Source: Brenneria sp. hezel4-2-4
GTDB lineage: Bacteria; Pseudomonadota; Gammaproteobacteria; Enterobacterales; Enterobacteriaceae
Assembly: GCF_013155275.1 (NCBI RefSeq)
Contig: NZ_JABJXS010000007.1
Coordinates: forward strand, 62,001-126,000
Direction of reading: 5' to 3'
DNA: 64,000 nt
This document shows positions 8,983-18,519 of the stretch, in pieces (position 1 is the first letter of the stretch; each line of letters begins with the position of its first letter). The position numbers and the translations under genes were made by a program. The notes under the pieces are model-generated. The model did no database searches, had not been told where the DNA came from, and saw nothing but the letters and a program-made list of their open reading frames with translations.

Positions 8983-9963
8983 ATGTCAATTCAGAAAATC
9001 GCCAGGCTTGCCGGGGTTTCAGTGGCGACGGTTTCCCGTGTGCTGAACAATATCGATACGGTAAAACCGAAAAACCGCGAACGCGTACTTCAGGCTATCA
9101 GCGAGAGTAATTACCAACCCAACTTACTGGCGCGCCAGCTCCGAACCGCCCGGAGCTCCATGATTCTGGTGATGGTGTCGAATATCTCCAATCCCTTCTG
9201 CGCCGATGTGGTGAAAGGCATTGAAGAGGAAGCGGAAAAAAACGGCTATCGCATTTTATTGTGTAATTCCGGCACGGATATTCAGCGTTCCATATCCAGC
9301 CTGAAGCTACTCTCCGGCAAGATCGTCGACGGGATTATCACCATGGATGCGTTCTCGAAACTACCGGAATTAACCACCATGATCGATCGCATGCCCTGGG
9401 TTCAGTGCGCCGAATATGCCGACGACGGCGGCGTCTCCTGTGTCGGGATCGATGATATCGATGCCGCCGGATTTGTCATCCAGCATTTGATCACGCGCGG
9501 ACGCGGCCGTATCGCATTGATTAACCACGATCTGAGTTATAAATATGCACGATTGAGGGAGCGGGGTTATAAAATGGCGCTGGAACGGCAAGGGCTAACC
9601 TACCGCGCCGTCGAATACGCCAGCGATCTCACCTTCTGCGCCGGCAAAACGGCGATGGAGAATCTATTGCGGGGCGAACGTCGTCCCGATGCCGTGTTTG
9701 CGGTTTCGGATACGCTGGCGGCGGGCGCGATGCGCGCGATTGAAGAGGCGGGACTGTCCATCCCCGATGATATGGCGATAGTGGGGTTTGACGGCACGGA
9801 ACTCTCGGAGATGGTATCGCCGCAGTTAAGCACCATCGCCCAGCCATCCGCCGACATCGGCCGCAAAGCCGTGGGGCTGCTGCTGAATAAAATCAATAAT
9901 CCCGATTCGCCGGCGGAGCGGGTCGTTCTGGACTGGCACTTTATTTCACGGGCCAGCGTCTGA
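8983..9963 (+). CDS. LacI-family transcriptional regulator
   Basis: 326 residues. The N-terminal helix-turn-helix reads IQKIARLAGVSVATVSRVLNN with a hinge helix (NLLARQLRT); a periplasmic-binding-like sensor domain follows, close in style to CytR (MILVMVSNISNPFCADVVKGIE). ATG 8983 starts exactly at the HTH. AGGA lies 12 nt upstream, a slightly long spacing. It lies 106 bp after the dehydrogenase gene, same strand. It is the obvious ligand for the twin palindromes at 5335-5377 and probably represses the operon until the sugar appears. Confidence 0.9.
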   Translation: MSIQKIARLAGVSVATVSRVLNNIDTVKPKNRERVLQAISESNYQPNLLARQLRTARSSMILVMVSNISNPFCADVVKGIEEEAEKNGYRILLCNSGTDIQRSISSLKLLSGKIVDGIITMDAFSKLPELTTMIDRMPWVQCAEYADDGGVSCVGIDDIDAAGFVIQHLITRGRGRIALINHDLSYKYARLRERGYKMALERQGLTYRAVEYASDLTFCAGKTAMENLLRGERRPDAVFAVSDTLAAGAMRAIEEAGLSIPDDMAIVGFDGTELSEMVSPQLSTIAQPSADIGRKAVGLLLNKINNPDSPAERVVLDWHFISRASV

Positions 9964-10489
9964 CGGCGCACCGCTTATCAGGTTACACGCGTGGCGCAGA
10001 GCATTCATATCAACGTTGCAGCAAGGGCCGCTCTGAGGTTTTTATATAATATTGTAATTATGCTCTAGGGATACCGGTGCGCATCGTGTGTAATAATTAA
10101 CCATGTCACCCCGCTAGTTTTTGCTGCGGCAAGAATGCTGGTCTAGCCGAGCGAACTCCGTAGTATATTGATTACGGGATGCCCTTTTCACAGATTTTGC
10201 TTGCGTCATGGTTCACTATATGAACGCATCCCGTTTGCAAGGCTTCAATTGTGTTGACGTTGATGGTCGGTTGTAGCTCTATATCCGACCTTGGCGCAGC
10301 CGGTGCTGCGGGCCTCGATGAGATCCGCTGACTCACGCCTTATTCCCTGAATGAGCTTAAAGTTCAAAGGACCATCCAAGTTTAGTTAGTCATGGTCTTA
10401 CCTGTCGTTGCTATCTCTACGGCTGCCCTCGCAACCTTTCAGTATTCATCCTTATTTTGAAAGAGTTAATGTTTATCAGCCCATACCCT
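9964..10489. other. Non-coding region, possible right end of the IS1111-type element
   Basis: No coding frame is convincing. The transposase remains (10490-11504, minus strand) end just to the right, so the part nearest 10490 is on the 3' side of that gene. In the IS1111 subgroup that side carries the bridge RNA. I cannot see defined element ends, so any bridge RNA here is only a possibility. Confidence 0.3.
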
Positions 10490-11504
10490 TCAGAACGGCC
10501 TGATGCTGATGTGTTTTTTGTCGCAGGTCCAGTTATGTGCCGATAGGGTACATACTGTACGCGCTATCTTGTTAGCCATCCCCAGCACGGTTACGCTGGC
10601 TGGCCGTCTTTTCATCAGCTCTGTTACCCATGGATTTGGCTCTTTCGTCAGCAGCGTCGCTGCCCTTGTACCATGGATAAACAGCGTCTTCAGACAGGCA
10701 TCACCGCGTTTACTGATGCCCGGGAGCCGCACCTTGCCGCCTGTACCAGTTTGATCAGGCACCAGACCGATGCAGGTCGCGTGAACGGAAGGTTCCCGCA
10801 TCTATCATCATGGCGACAGCGGCGGTAGTGACCAGCGGGCCAATGCCCGGGATATCCATGAGCCGCTGACAGGCTTCATTCTGTTTCGCCCAGGCGGCAG
10901 GCAGTTTTTCAATGCTATCTATCTACATATCAAGGTCGCTGAGCCGTCGGTACTGGTCTTCAATCTGGTAAATAAGGAACGGCGGCAGATTTTCCTTCAG
11001 ATGTTCATGTACCTCAGGCTTCGTCTTGTCCAGTGATAACCGGCTCTTACGCACCGTTTCGCCGAACACCGGCAGTAATCCATGCAGCACGTTGAGCTGT
11101 GCGGTGCGGAACTTCACCAACTGACGACGCATTTTCTGCAGCGACAGTGCGGCCTGCGGCTCTTCAGTTTTGACGGCGACAGCTTTAGACGGTTGCTGGA
11201 TCGCCATCTAGATAGCGCGGCATCCATCACGTCATTTTTGTTGCCCATTATGAAGGGATTGACGAATTTGCCCTGTAACCTGAAGCAATCTGACCTTATG
11301 CCCTAGCTTTTCCAGCTCACGGGCCCAGTACTGATAGCCACCGGGGACCTCCATAGCAATCAGATAAGATTCACGATTGCTGACATATTCTAGCAGTGCT
11401 TCGCGCTTAATCTGTTTATCGATAACTTCACCGGTATGCTCATCAATGAAGTGGATCTGCATCAGATGTTTTGCAATATCGATGCCAACAGGGGAATATT
11501 TCAT
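10490..11504 (-). pseudogene. IS110-family (IS1111-type) transposase, broken
   Basis: Read from ATG 11504 (preceded by GGAGGAGC) the protein begins MKYSPVGIDIAKHLMQIHF, the DEDD-type N-terminus of IS110 transposases, with the RuvC-like Asp in GIDIAK. The frame shifts near 11275 within the expected GNKNDVMDA block. It resumes as MAIQQPSKAVAVKTEEPQA, meets a stop at 10923, and resumes in another frame through IGLVPDQTGTGGKVRLPGISKRGDA to the end at 10490. At least three lesions make the element immobile on its own. IS110 enzymes use a bridge RNA to choose target and donor. Confidence 0.85.
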
Positions 11505-12072
11505 CTTGCTGCTCCTCCAGTTATCGGGGAGCTTTATGCGTACCGTATTGGGCATCATGATGCCGTAAAGCTGCGAGGATCCATTCCTCATCTGCTGAAC
11601 CCTTCGCCGCTCTCAAATAGTTGGGATCAGTTCATCTCACTCATTGCTACGATTTTACTGGATTAATAACGTGTCCACTATTCGTTGGCAGGATTACTGG
11701 AACGATGTCGACCGGGAGGAAAAACGGCGGATATACCACTAGGGAAATGGCAATTTCAGCATCGATGGAGAACAGATCAAGCTGGGTGAAAGGATGTTTA
11801 AATAGCGCTATCTCATGAATTAAGTCACTAGCCAATGGCTGGCGCAGGCTCTTACAGTCAGAGCTGTACATTTCGAAAATTCCGCTTAAGGGAAACCGGA
11901 GCGGGCTTTCTGCTAATCGGCGTCATTACCCTCAGCTATCCAATCCCACCAGTTACGCTTCTTCGACACATACTTCTCTTCAAACCTAAACCTTTGACAC
12001 CATATTCGGCGTCATTTCCTCCATATCGAATGCTTGCCGCGCGGCTTCGACCGCGGGCAGATAGCTTCGGGT
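11505..12072. other. Intergenic with remnants, nothing assigned
   Basis: Between the IS110 remnant and the HxlR gene. Minus-strand codons just beyond the HxlR stop (12072-11986) still read as HxlR C-terminus (see that entry). The open minus frame 11647-11871 is hydrophobic but unsupported. No recognised gene elsewhere. Confidence 0.4.
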
Positions 12073-12378
12073 TCATGCGCACAGTGCCTCGATGGGGTCT
12101 TTAAGCGTTCGGCCCAGCGGGGTGATTTCGTATTCAACGGCAATGGGTGAAGCAGTGATCACCCAGCGAACAACAATACCATTGCGTTGTAGCCGCCTGA
12201 GGCTTTGCGCCAATGACTTTTGGGTGATGACTTTCAGCTCGCGTTTGAGCTCATTAAAGCGCAACGGTTTTTCACATAGGGAAGCGAGGATCAGAACGGG
12301 CCATTTATCTGCAATTTGCTCGAGTAGCAGACGATGAAGGCATTGAGTGGCGGAACAGTCTTCCGGTTTTTTCAGCAT
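12073..12378 (-). CDS. HxlR-family winged-helix regulator, C-terminus lost to a stop codon
   Basis: The HxlR fold is clear: CSATQCLHRLLLEQIADKWPVLILASL, FNELKRELKVITQKSLAQSLRRLQRNGIV and YEITPLGRTLKDPIEALCA. The frame stops at TGA (12075-12073). Without changing frame, the next codons read TRSYLPAVEAARQAFDMEE, the usual HxlR C-terminal helix, and run on to TAG at 11986. The stop falls where the family has Trp, so a TGG-to-TGA change probably removed about 29 residues. ATG 12378 has GAGGG upstream. It is divergent from the flavin reductase gene, the usual target of such a regulator. Whether the shortened protein still dimerises is open. Confidence 0.8.
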   Translation of the reverse strand: MLKKPEDCSATQCLHRLLLEQIADKWPVLILASLCEKPLRFNELKRELKVITQKSLAQSLRRLQRNGIVVRWVITASPIAVEYEITPLGRTLKDPIEALCA

Positions 12379-12480
12379 AGAGGTTCCCTCAGGGAAACCA
12401 GGTGGCGTTGAGGTACCTGATTGACGAGTAATATGCATAATATACTATGAACGACGCCAACCTAACCGGAGAGTTAACCT

Positions 12481-13602
12481 ATGACCTCATCCAAAGCCGA
12501 CATCCTGTTTCAGCCTTTCCATTTGAATAATCTGGTGCTGAAGAACCGTATCGTGATGGCGCCCATGACTCGTTCATTTGCAACTGACGGCGTGCCTGAT
12601 GAAACAATTGCCGCCTACTACCAGCGTCGCGCCGAAGGTGATGTGGGCCTGATTCTCTCTGAAGGTACGGTGATAAACCGGCCTGCTTCACGTAATGACC
12701 CCAAAATCCCCTTTTTTTATGGTGAAAAAGCGCTGGCTGGCTGGCAGCGCGTGATCGACCATGTTCACGCCGCCGGCGGCAAGATGGGGCCGCAGCTGTG
12801 GCACACGGGGTCAGTCAGCAGTTTTCTGACTGACTGGGTACCGGATACCGAGGTGGAAAGCCCATCAGGGCTGATTGCTCCAGGTCAACCACACGGTGTG
12901 GCAATGAGCGATGAGGCTATCGCCGACACCATAGCTGCCTTCGGTCAGGCTGCGGCCGAGGCCAAACGGCTGGGCTTTGACGTGGTGGAAATCCACGGTG
13001 CACACGGCTATCTGATCGATCAGTTTTTCTGGTCGGGAACCAATCAGCGCACCGACGGCTACGGTGGCGCAACCCTGAAACAGCGTGCACGTTTTGCATC
13101 TGAGGTAATAAAGGCCATGCGCAAAGCGGTTGGCCCTGATTTCCCGCTTATTTTGCGCGTCAGCCAGTGGAAGCAACAGGACTATGCAGCGCGTCTCGCG
13201 TCAACGCCTGAAGCGATGGCAGACTGGCTGGTTCCGTTAGTTGACGCCGGTGTGAATATACTCCACTGCTCTCAGCGCCGGTTCTGGGAACCGGAGTTTC
13301 CCGATATCGACGGTGAAGGCGGGTTAAACTTTGCCGGTTGGGCGAAGAAACTGACCGGTGCAACGACCATCAGCGTTGGATCCGTTGGCCTTTCCAGCGA
13401 CTTTATGGGCGCCTTTGCCGGTGAGGATGCCAAACCCGCCAGCCTCGATAACCTTATCGAGCGCTTGGAACGCAACGAGTTTGATCTGATCGCCGTGGGG
13501 CGCGCATTGCTGAGCGATCCGGACTGGGCAATCAAAATCCGTACGGGTAACCACGCAGCGCTGCAGGATTTTACCGTCGACGCGTTAAAGACGCTAATCT
13601 AG
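12481..13602 (+). CDS. Old-yellow-enzyme alkene reductase / NADH:flavin oxidoreductase
   Basis: 373 residues, (beta/alpha)8 FMN protein of the NemA group. Diagnostic parts: LFQPFHLNNLVLKNRIVMAPMTR at the N-terminus, the active-site block EIHGAHGYLIDQFFW with the substrate-binding His pair region, and TDGYGG. These enzymes reduce the C=C bond of enones, maleimides or nitro compounds with NAD(P)H in the cytoplasm. GGAG lies 10 nt before ATG 12481. It diverges from an HxlR regulator 102 bp away, the common arrangement for electrophile-response reductases. P4 phage DNA begins about 20 bp beyond its stop. Confidence 0.92.
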   Translation: MTSSKADILFQPFHLNNLVLKNRIVMAPMTRSFATDGVPDETIAAYYQRRAEGDVGLILSEGTVINRPASRNDPKIPFFYGEKALAGWQRVIDHVHAAGGKMGPQLWHTGSVSSFLTDWVPDTEVESPSGLIAPGQPHGVAMSDEAIADTIAAFGQAAAEAKRLGFDVVEIHGAHGYLIDQFFWSGTNQRTDGYGGATLKQRARFASEVIKAMRKAVGPDFPLILRVSQWKQQDYAARLASTPEAMADWLVPLVDAGVNILHCSQRRFWEPEFPDIDGEGGLNFAGWAKKLTGATTISVGSVGLSSDFMGAFAGEDAKPASLDNLIERLERNEFDLIAVGRALLSDPDWAIKIRTGNHAALQDFTVDALKTLI

Positions 13603-13622
13603 CAAACTGACAGTGCAGTGGT

Positions 13623-15518
13623 GAGATCTATGAGGCCCGGGATGGGCGCGGCACCTGGATTTGCAACCAGTGCGGGGCCGGTGACGGCCTGAACTTGGTG
13701 GAAAAGGTTTTATCGCTGTCGGCGAAAGCGGCGGCGGAACGGGTGGCCGACCTGCTGTTGCCGCTGGTTAACTGCGCGGGGGATATCGTCAACGTGCAAT
13801 TGATTAATGCCGCCGGGGACAAGCGGACCCTGGCCGGGGGCCAGGTCAAGGCGGCCTGTCACTGGCTGGCGGGCCAGGATAATGCCGTTATCTGGCTGAC
13901 CGAAGGCTACGCCACCGGGTTGTCCGTGCACCAACTGACCGGCGAGACGGTCTGCGTGGCCCTCAGCGCCAACAACCTGGCCGCCGTGGCGCAGGCGTTG
14001 CGCGAATGTTACCCGGACGCGCGGCTGTTGCTGGCTGCCGAGAACGGCACCGGCCAGACCCGCGCCGTAGATACTGGGCGACTGGAACGACGTGTACCAG
14101 CCGCAGGGCGCGATTGCGACGCAGGCGCAGTTGCTGGCGTTCAGCCAACCGGCCGTCACCAGCCCGTTTGATGCGCTCAGCGATGCCGACCTGAAAGCTA
14201 TGAGCGCCAGCGAAAAGGCCGAGCTGTTGGCCGCGCATTATGGCAATATGCTGGCCGTGCCATCGCTCGGTGAAGAGATTTGCCGCTACGAACACGGGGC
14301 ATGGCAGGTGTTGCCGCACCGCCAACTGTGCCGGGAAATCGCCGCGCTGTTCCAGACGGTGCGCGCGCCATTCTCGGCGGCGGGCATCAACGGCATTCTG
14401 GGCACCCTCAAGCTGATGGTGCCGCATATGGGCGAACTGGCCCGCCGCCTTATCGGCTTTCGTAACGGGGTGTTTGATACCGTCATCGGGCGGTTTTGCT
14501 GCCACCGCCAGGAGAACTGGTTGCGCACCGTCAACAGCGTGGACTATATCGCGCCCAAGGCCGGGGATAATCTGGCCGAGCATGCGCCGCACTTCTAGCT
14601 CTGGTTGACGCGGGCCGCCGGACAACAGGCCGAAAAGTAGGAGTGTATCCTCGCGGCGTTATTTATGGTGTTGGCCAACCGCTACGACTGGCAACTGTTC
14701 CTGGAAGTGACCGACCCCGGCGGCAGCGGCAAGAGCGTGATGGCCGCCGTCGCCAACCTGCTCGCAGGGCAGGACAATACCACCTCGTCCACCATCGATA
14801 CCCTGGAGTCGGCGCGCTCGAGTGCTCTTCCGTGGTCGGGTTCTCGCTGATTATCCTGCCCGACCAGGAGAAATGGAACGGCGACGGCGCGGGCATCAAG
14901 GCCATTACCGGCGGCGACGCGGTGGCCATCGACCCGAAATACCGGGATGCGTATTCCACGCACATTCCGGCGGTCATTTTTGCGGTCAACAACAACCCGA
15001 TGTGCTTTAGCGACCGCAGCGGCGGCGTGTCCCGTCGCCGGGTGATCACCACCTTCCCGGATGCGATACAGGCCAATAAGCGTGATCCGCAACTGCTGAC
15101 AAAAATCCGCGGTGAACTGGCGGTGATCGTGCGCCACCTGATGCCGCGCTTTGCCAACCCGAACGCGGCGCGCGCGTTGCTCCAGGCGCAGCAGAACTTG
15201 GCGGAGGCATTGACGGTCAAGCGCCATGCCGATCCGCTGGTCGATTTTTGCGGCTACCTCGCGGCGCTCAGCATGCCGGTCGGGTTGTACATGGGGAACG
15301 CCAATATTCGCCCGGCCAACCCGCGCCGTTACCTGTATCACGCTTACCTGTCGTTTATGGAGGCTCGCGGGCACCAACACCCGATGAGCCTGACGGTGCC
15401 GAATACGCTGTGTGAGTATGAAATCGTGCTGTTGAAACGCAAGACTAAGCAGGGAATGCAAACCAACCTAGCGTTGCGTGACGAGAGCGACGCCGACTGG
15501 CTGCCGAAGTGCGACTAA
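13623..15518 (+). pseudogene. P4-type satellite phage primase/helicase (alpha protein), 5'-truncated and broken
   Basis: The first codons read YEARDGRGTWICNQCGAGDG, the zinc-finger of P4 alpha, so about 50 N-terminal residues are missing. The TOPRIM-like part follows. The frame shifts near 14080, continues from MYQPQGAIATQAQLL, and has two in-frame TAG codons at about 14596 and 14638. It reaches the SF3 helicase Walker A (GGSGKS, about 14727), shifts again near 14820, and then reads cleanly through NNNPMCFSDRSGGVSRRRV to LPKCD and the stop. In P4 the protein primes and unwinds DNA at ori. Four lesions make this copy dead. It marks a satellite insertion beside the reductase gene. Confidence 0.88.
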
Positions 15519-15540
15519 CTGGCAGCGGTGCGATGACTTT

Positions 15541-15564
15541 AAACCGGCGAAAGCCGGTTTTTTT
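15541..15564 (+). terminator. Rho-independent terminator after the P4 primase remnant
   Basis: AACCGGC-GAAA-GCCGGTT followed by a run of T. It lies 23 nt after the stop codon. Confidence 0.85.
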
Positions 15565-15729
15565 ACGCTTATATTGCGGGGCTTACCGATTTATTACCGC
15601 TTAAATATCTTGTTAATATATAAAACAGTGTCTTAGTTATCATTGTTCATGACTTGCACAAATATTTTTGTTTTGTACGCATAATTGTGTATTTTATATT
15701 TATCTAAGTTTAGTGAATTCTAAAATAAA

Positions 15730-16047
15730 ATGCCTGAAAACAGTTTAGCTCAACTTAAAGAAAGCGCCCAGGCAGCTTCAGGTTTGCTCAGGTCAATGAG
15801 TAACCCCAGTCGGTTGCTGATCCTCTGTATGCTCATTGACTCTCCCGGTACGTCTGCGGGGGAACTAAGCAGAGTGGTCGGATTGAGTCCTTCTGCGACG
15901 TCACAACATCTTGCGAGGATGAAGGCGGAAAATCTTATTGAATGCAAGCGGCTGGCACAGCGAATGAATTACTTCATCAAAGATGAGTCGGTTTGGAAGC
16001 TGGTAACAATCCTGAAAGAAATTTACTGCCCGGAGGTAGGACAATGA
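15730..16047 (+). CDS. ygaV: ArsR-family repressor of the YgaV/BigR type
   Basis: 105 residues, winged helix: LLRSMSNPSRLLILCMLI, then the recognition region ELSRVVGLSPSATSQHLARMKAENLIE, ending KEIYCPEVGQ. Two cysteines (Cys33 in ILCML and one in IYCPE) match the pair that YgaV/BigR proteins use to sense sulfide or polysulfide. The ATG has a poor ribosome site in an AT-rich leader, where the repressor itself would bind. Its stop overlaps the start of the rhodanese gene (ATGA), giving a two-gene operon as in E. coli ygaVP. The pair sits between two P4-type primase C-termini, so it appears to be satellite cargo. Confidence 0.85.
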   Translation: MPENSLAQLKESAQAASGLLRSMSNPSRLLILCMLIDSPGTSAGELSRVVGLSPSATSQHLARMKAENLIECKRLAQRMNYFIKDESVWKLVTILKEIYCPEVGQ

Positions 16048-16568
16048 GTGATAACACGGCTTCACCAGCCCAGATCCAGCGCCTCAGAGAGCGTGGGGCT
16101 GTCATCGTTGATATTCGTGAAACGGATGAGTTTCGCCGAGAACATATTGACGGCGCCATTTCTCTGCCGCTAACAGAAATTCAAGCGGGCAGACAACTAG
16201 AAACGGCTTCAACACGCTATCCGGTGATTTTTCATTGCCAGGCCGGTACCCGTACAAAACAAAACGCTGATGTCTTGGCCCGTATGGTGAAGCCGACGGA
16301 GTTTATGATCATGGACGGTGGGATCAACGCCTGGAAACAGGCCGGGCTGCCCACGGTACAGGATAAAAAACAAACCCTTCCTCTGATGCGACAGGTGCAG
16401 ATCACTGCCGGGAGCCTCATTCTGGCCGGTGTAATTGCGGGTTACGGTGTCAATCCCGGTTTCTTTCTCTTGTCCGGTTTTATCGGCTCAGGGCTCATTT
16501 TCGCCGGCGTCAGTGGCTGGTGCGGCATGGCAAATCTGTTGGTAAAAATGCCCTGGAACAGGCAATAA
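16044..16568 (+). CDS. ygaP: Membrane-anchored rhodanese (thiosulfate sulfurtransferase) YgaP
   Basis: 174 residues: a rhodanese domain (about 10-105) with IVDIRETDEFRREHIDGA and the active-site loop HCQAGTRT carrying the catalytic Cys, then two hydrophobic hairpin helices (about 115-165) closing with MANLLVKMPWNRQ. The layout matches E. coli YgaP, an inner-membrane sulfurtransferase. The start at 16044 overlaps the ygaV stop and is preceded by GGAGG. Likely job: handling sulfane sulfur sensed by the upstream repressor. Confidence 0.9.
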   Translation: MSDNTASPAQIQRLRERGAVIVDIRETDEFRREHIDGAISLPLTEIQAGRQLETASTRYPVIFHCQAGTRTKQNADVLARMVKPTEFMIMDGGINAWKQAGLPTVQDKKQTLPLMRQVQITAGSLILAGVIAGYGVNPGFFLLSGFIGSGLIFAGVSGWCGMANLLVKMPWNRQ

Positions 16569-16623
16569 CAATACCCGATGGGTGATTGCGGCGCATAGCA
16601 CTAATCCTGGCCTGGCGTGCGTA

Positions 16624-16719
16624 CGAAAATGCAAGACTAAGCCCGGAGGCGATAAACCCATCGGGTTGTTAATTGGCGACGGCGAAGCCGATTTGTTACC
16701 GAAGTGCGACAGGGGGTAA
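16624..16719 (+). pseudogene. Second P4-type alpha C-terminal remnant
   Basis: Reads RKCKTKPGGDKPIGLLIG and then DGEADLLPKCDRG before TAA at 16717-16719. This parallels the end of the primase at 13623-15518 (KRKTKQGMQTN..., then DADWLPKCD) but is not identical, so it comes from a different P4-like element rather than a simple duplication. Only about 30 codons remain, starting 55 bp after ygaP. Confidence 0.6.
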
Positions 16720-16892
16720 CTTCCTTTCACTATTGGTGCTGCCGATCAATAAGGTGTTATTGATCTACAGAACCCATTGGAGGCTATTACAGCGGGCGGC
16801 CTATAGTCGGATTGAACACTGCGCCGCCGCCCAGCACCTGGGAACCTCAATGGCCGCGTCCACATGCGCATTCTATAATATGTCTTCACCAC

Positions 16893-16914
16893 ACCGGCTC
16901 CGGCCGGTTTTTTT
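16893..16914 (+). terminator. Rho-independent terminator used as group IIC intron target
   Basis: ACCGGC-TCCG-GCCGGT followed by seven T. The intron starts 4-10 nt further on, as group IIC introns do. Confidence 0.8.
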
Positions 16915-16917
16915 GTG

Positions 16918-18503
16918 GTGTGCCGGGCATGCTCAGCAGCTAGGGGGTGAAAGTCCCCTGTCCAGCTTGATGGTGGCGAAGGACTAGCGAAGCGCAAGGG
17001 CGTCGTCGTGAGGCGGGGTCTGAAGGAAGCGTGGAGCAAAACCATGACCTGACGAACAGAAACCCGATACAAGACCTACCCGGCTGGCGGAGCAAGCCAA
17101 TGATTGCAAAGACCATAACCATCAAGAGCCGGGGTGGTAGATTGGGCAGGTGTGTGGCGAAAGCGGCAGAGCTTACCCCGGGAGGCCTGTCCAGCGTTCT
17201 GCATTCAGAACTGGGTGCATCGCAAGGTGCGCTGACCTGCGGACAGGAGTCAGCAGAGGGCATAGTAGGACAAGGTTGTCTGAAGGCCCGAACGGTAATG
17301 AGTGACGAGTATCAGCAGAGGTTCTGACCGGTCATGCAGCAGAAAACGCATTGCGCCCCTATAGCGGAAGGACGGGGTGAGGCCCCGGAAGGTCGTTGTC
17401 AGGGGGCTGAAACCGTGCAGGCACCGACGAATGGAGAAAGTCCGCCGTCAACCGCATGGCTGATGGAAGCCATCTGTGAACCCGTCAATCTCAGGCAAGC
17501 CCTGAAAAGAGTAAAGGCCAATAAAGGCGCGGCAGGTGTAGACGGTATGAGCGCAAGCGAACTGCCGGACTATCTGAAGCATCACTGGCTGGAGCTGAAA
17601 GCGCAACTGCTGTCCGGCAGTTACCGCCCATCCCCTGTGAGAAGAGTCTCCATCCCGAAACCCGGCGGCGGCGAACGCCTGCTGGGTATTCCGGCGGTGG
17701 TGGATCGCTTTGTCCAGCAGGCGACGATGCAGGTGTTGCAGAGGCAGTGGGACAGCATGTTCTCTGAGCACAGTTACGGGTTCCTGAAAGCAGGCGTGAT
17801 GGAAGCAGAGCTGGTAATGCCGATGACGGAAGGGACGCCGCAGGGTGGACTGCTGTCGCCGTTGTTATCGAATCTGCTGCTGGACGACTTCGACAGGGAA
17901 CTGGAGAAACGCGGGCTGAAGTTCGCTCGTTACGCAGATGACTGCAACATCTACGTGAAAAGTGAACGGGCAGGTAACCGTGTGATGGCGGGGCTGACGC
18001 GCTGGCTGAGCCGGAAGCTGAAGCTGAAGGTCAACGCGAAGAAGAGTGCGGTAGCGCGCCCTGACACGCGTAAGTTCCTGGGCTATAGCTTCAGAACGGG
18101 CAGGAAGGTGTGGTGCGTGGTGTCGCCGGAGTCGGTAAAGCGGTTCAAAACGCGGGTAAGGGCGCTGACGGGGCGTAACACGGGAAGGAGTCTGGAGCAG
18201 CTAATCCGGCCGTTGAAGCGATACCTGACGGGATGGAAAAGCTACTACGGTCTGAACCAGTGGCCGTCGCTGATGCGCCCGCTAAACATGTGGATAAGGA
18301 GCAGGCTACGCTGCGTCCTGTGGAAACAGTGGAAAACAAGCCGCAGGCGCTTCGAAGAGTTACGTGTTCGCGGAATAGGGAAAGAGCTTGCGGTGCAGAC
18401 GGTGGGAAGCTGCCACAGTCTCTGGCGAATAAGCTGTAGTCCGGGGCTGAATATGGCATTACCAAACAGTCTGTTCCTGAAACTGGGCCTGCCGGAGTTA
18501 TAG
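16918..18503 (+). mobile_element. Group IIC intron, 3' end missing
   Basis: The 5' boundary is placed at GTGTG (16918), directly after a terminator hairpin, which is the classic insertion site of bacterial class C introns. A structured GC-rich leader of about 400 nt (domain I, for example AGGGGGTGAAAGTCCCCTG) precedes the reverse-transcriptase frame. No domain V hairpin is visible after the frame: an IS3-type left end begins at 18520. The intron therefore probably cannot splice. The encoded maturase lacks an endonuclease domain, as class C enzymes do. Confidence 0.75.
17334..18503 (+). pseudogene. Group II intron reverse transcriptase/maturase with internal deletion
   Basis: 389 residues. 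The N-terminal RT blocks are present (VNLRQALKRVKANKGAAGVDG, IPKPGGGERLLGIPAVVDR, MFSEHSYGF), as are EGTPQGGLLSPLLSNL, YADDCNIYV (YADD at 200-203) and the maturase X region. After SYGF (147-150) the text jumps to LKAGVMEAEL. The roughly 50 residues that normally follow (RPGRSAHQAV... with the palm motif xDLEKFFD) are absent, with the frame kept. One catalytic Asp is therefore missing and the enzyme should be inactive despite an intact frame. Confidence 0.85.
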
Positions 18504-18519
18504 TCAGGTGACGATAAAC

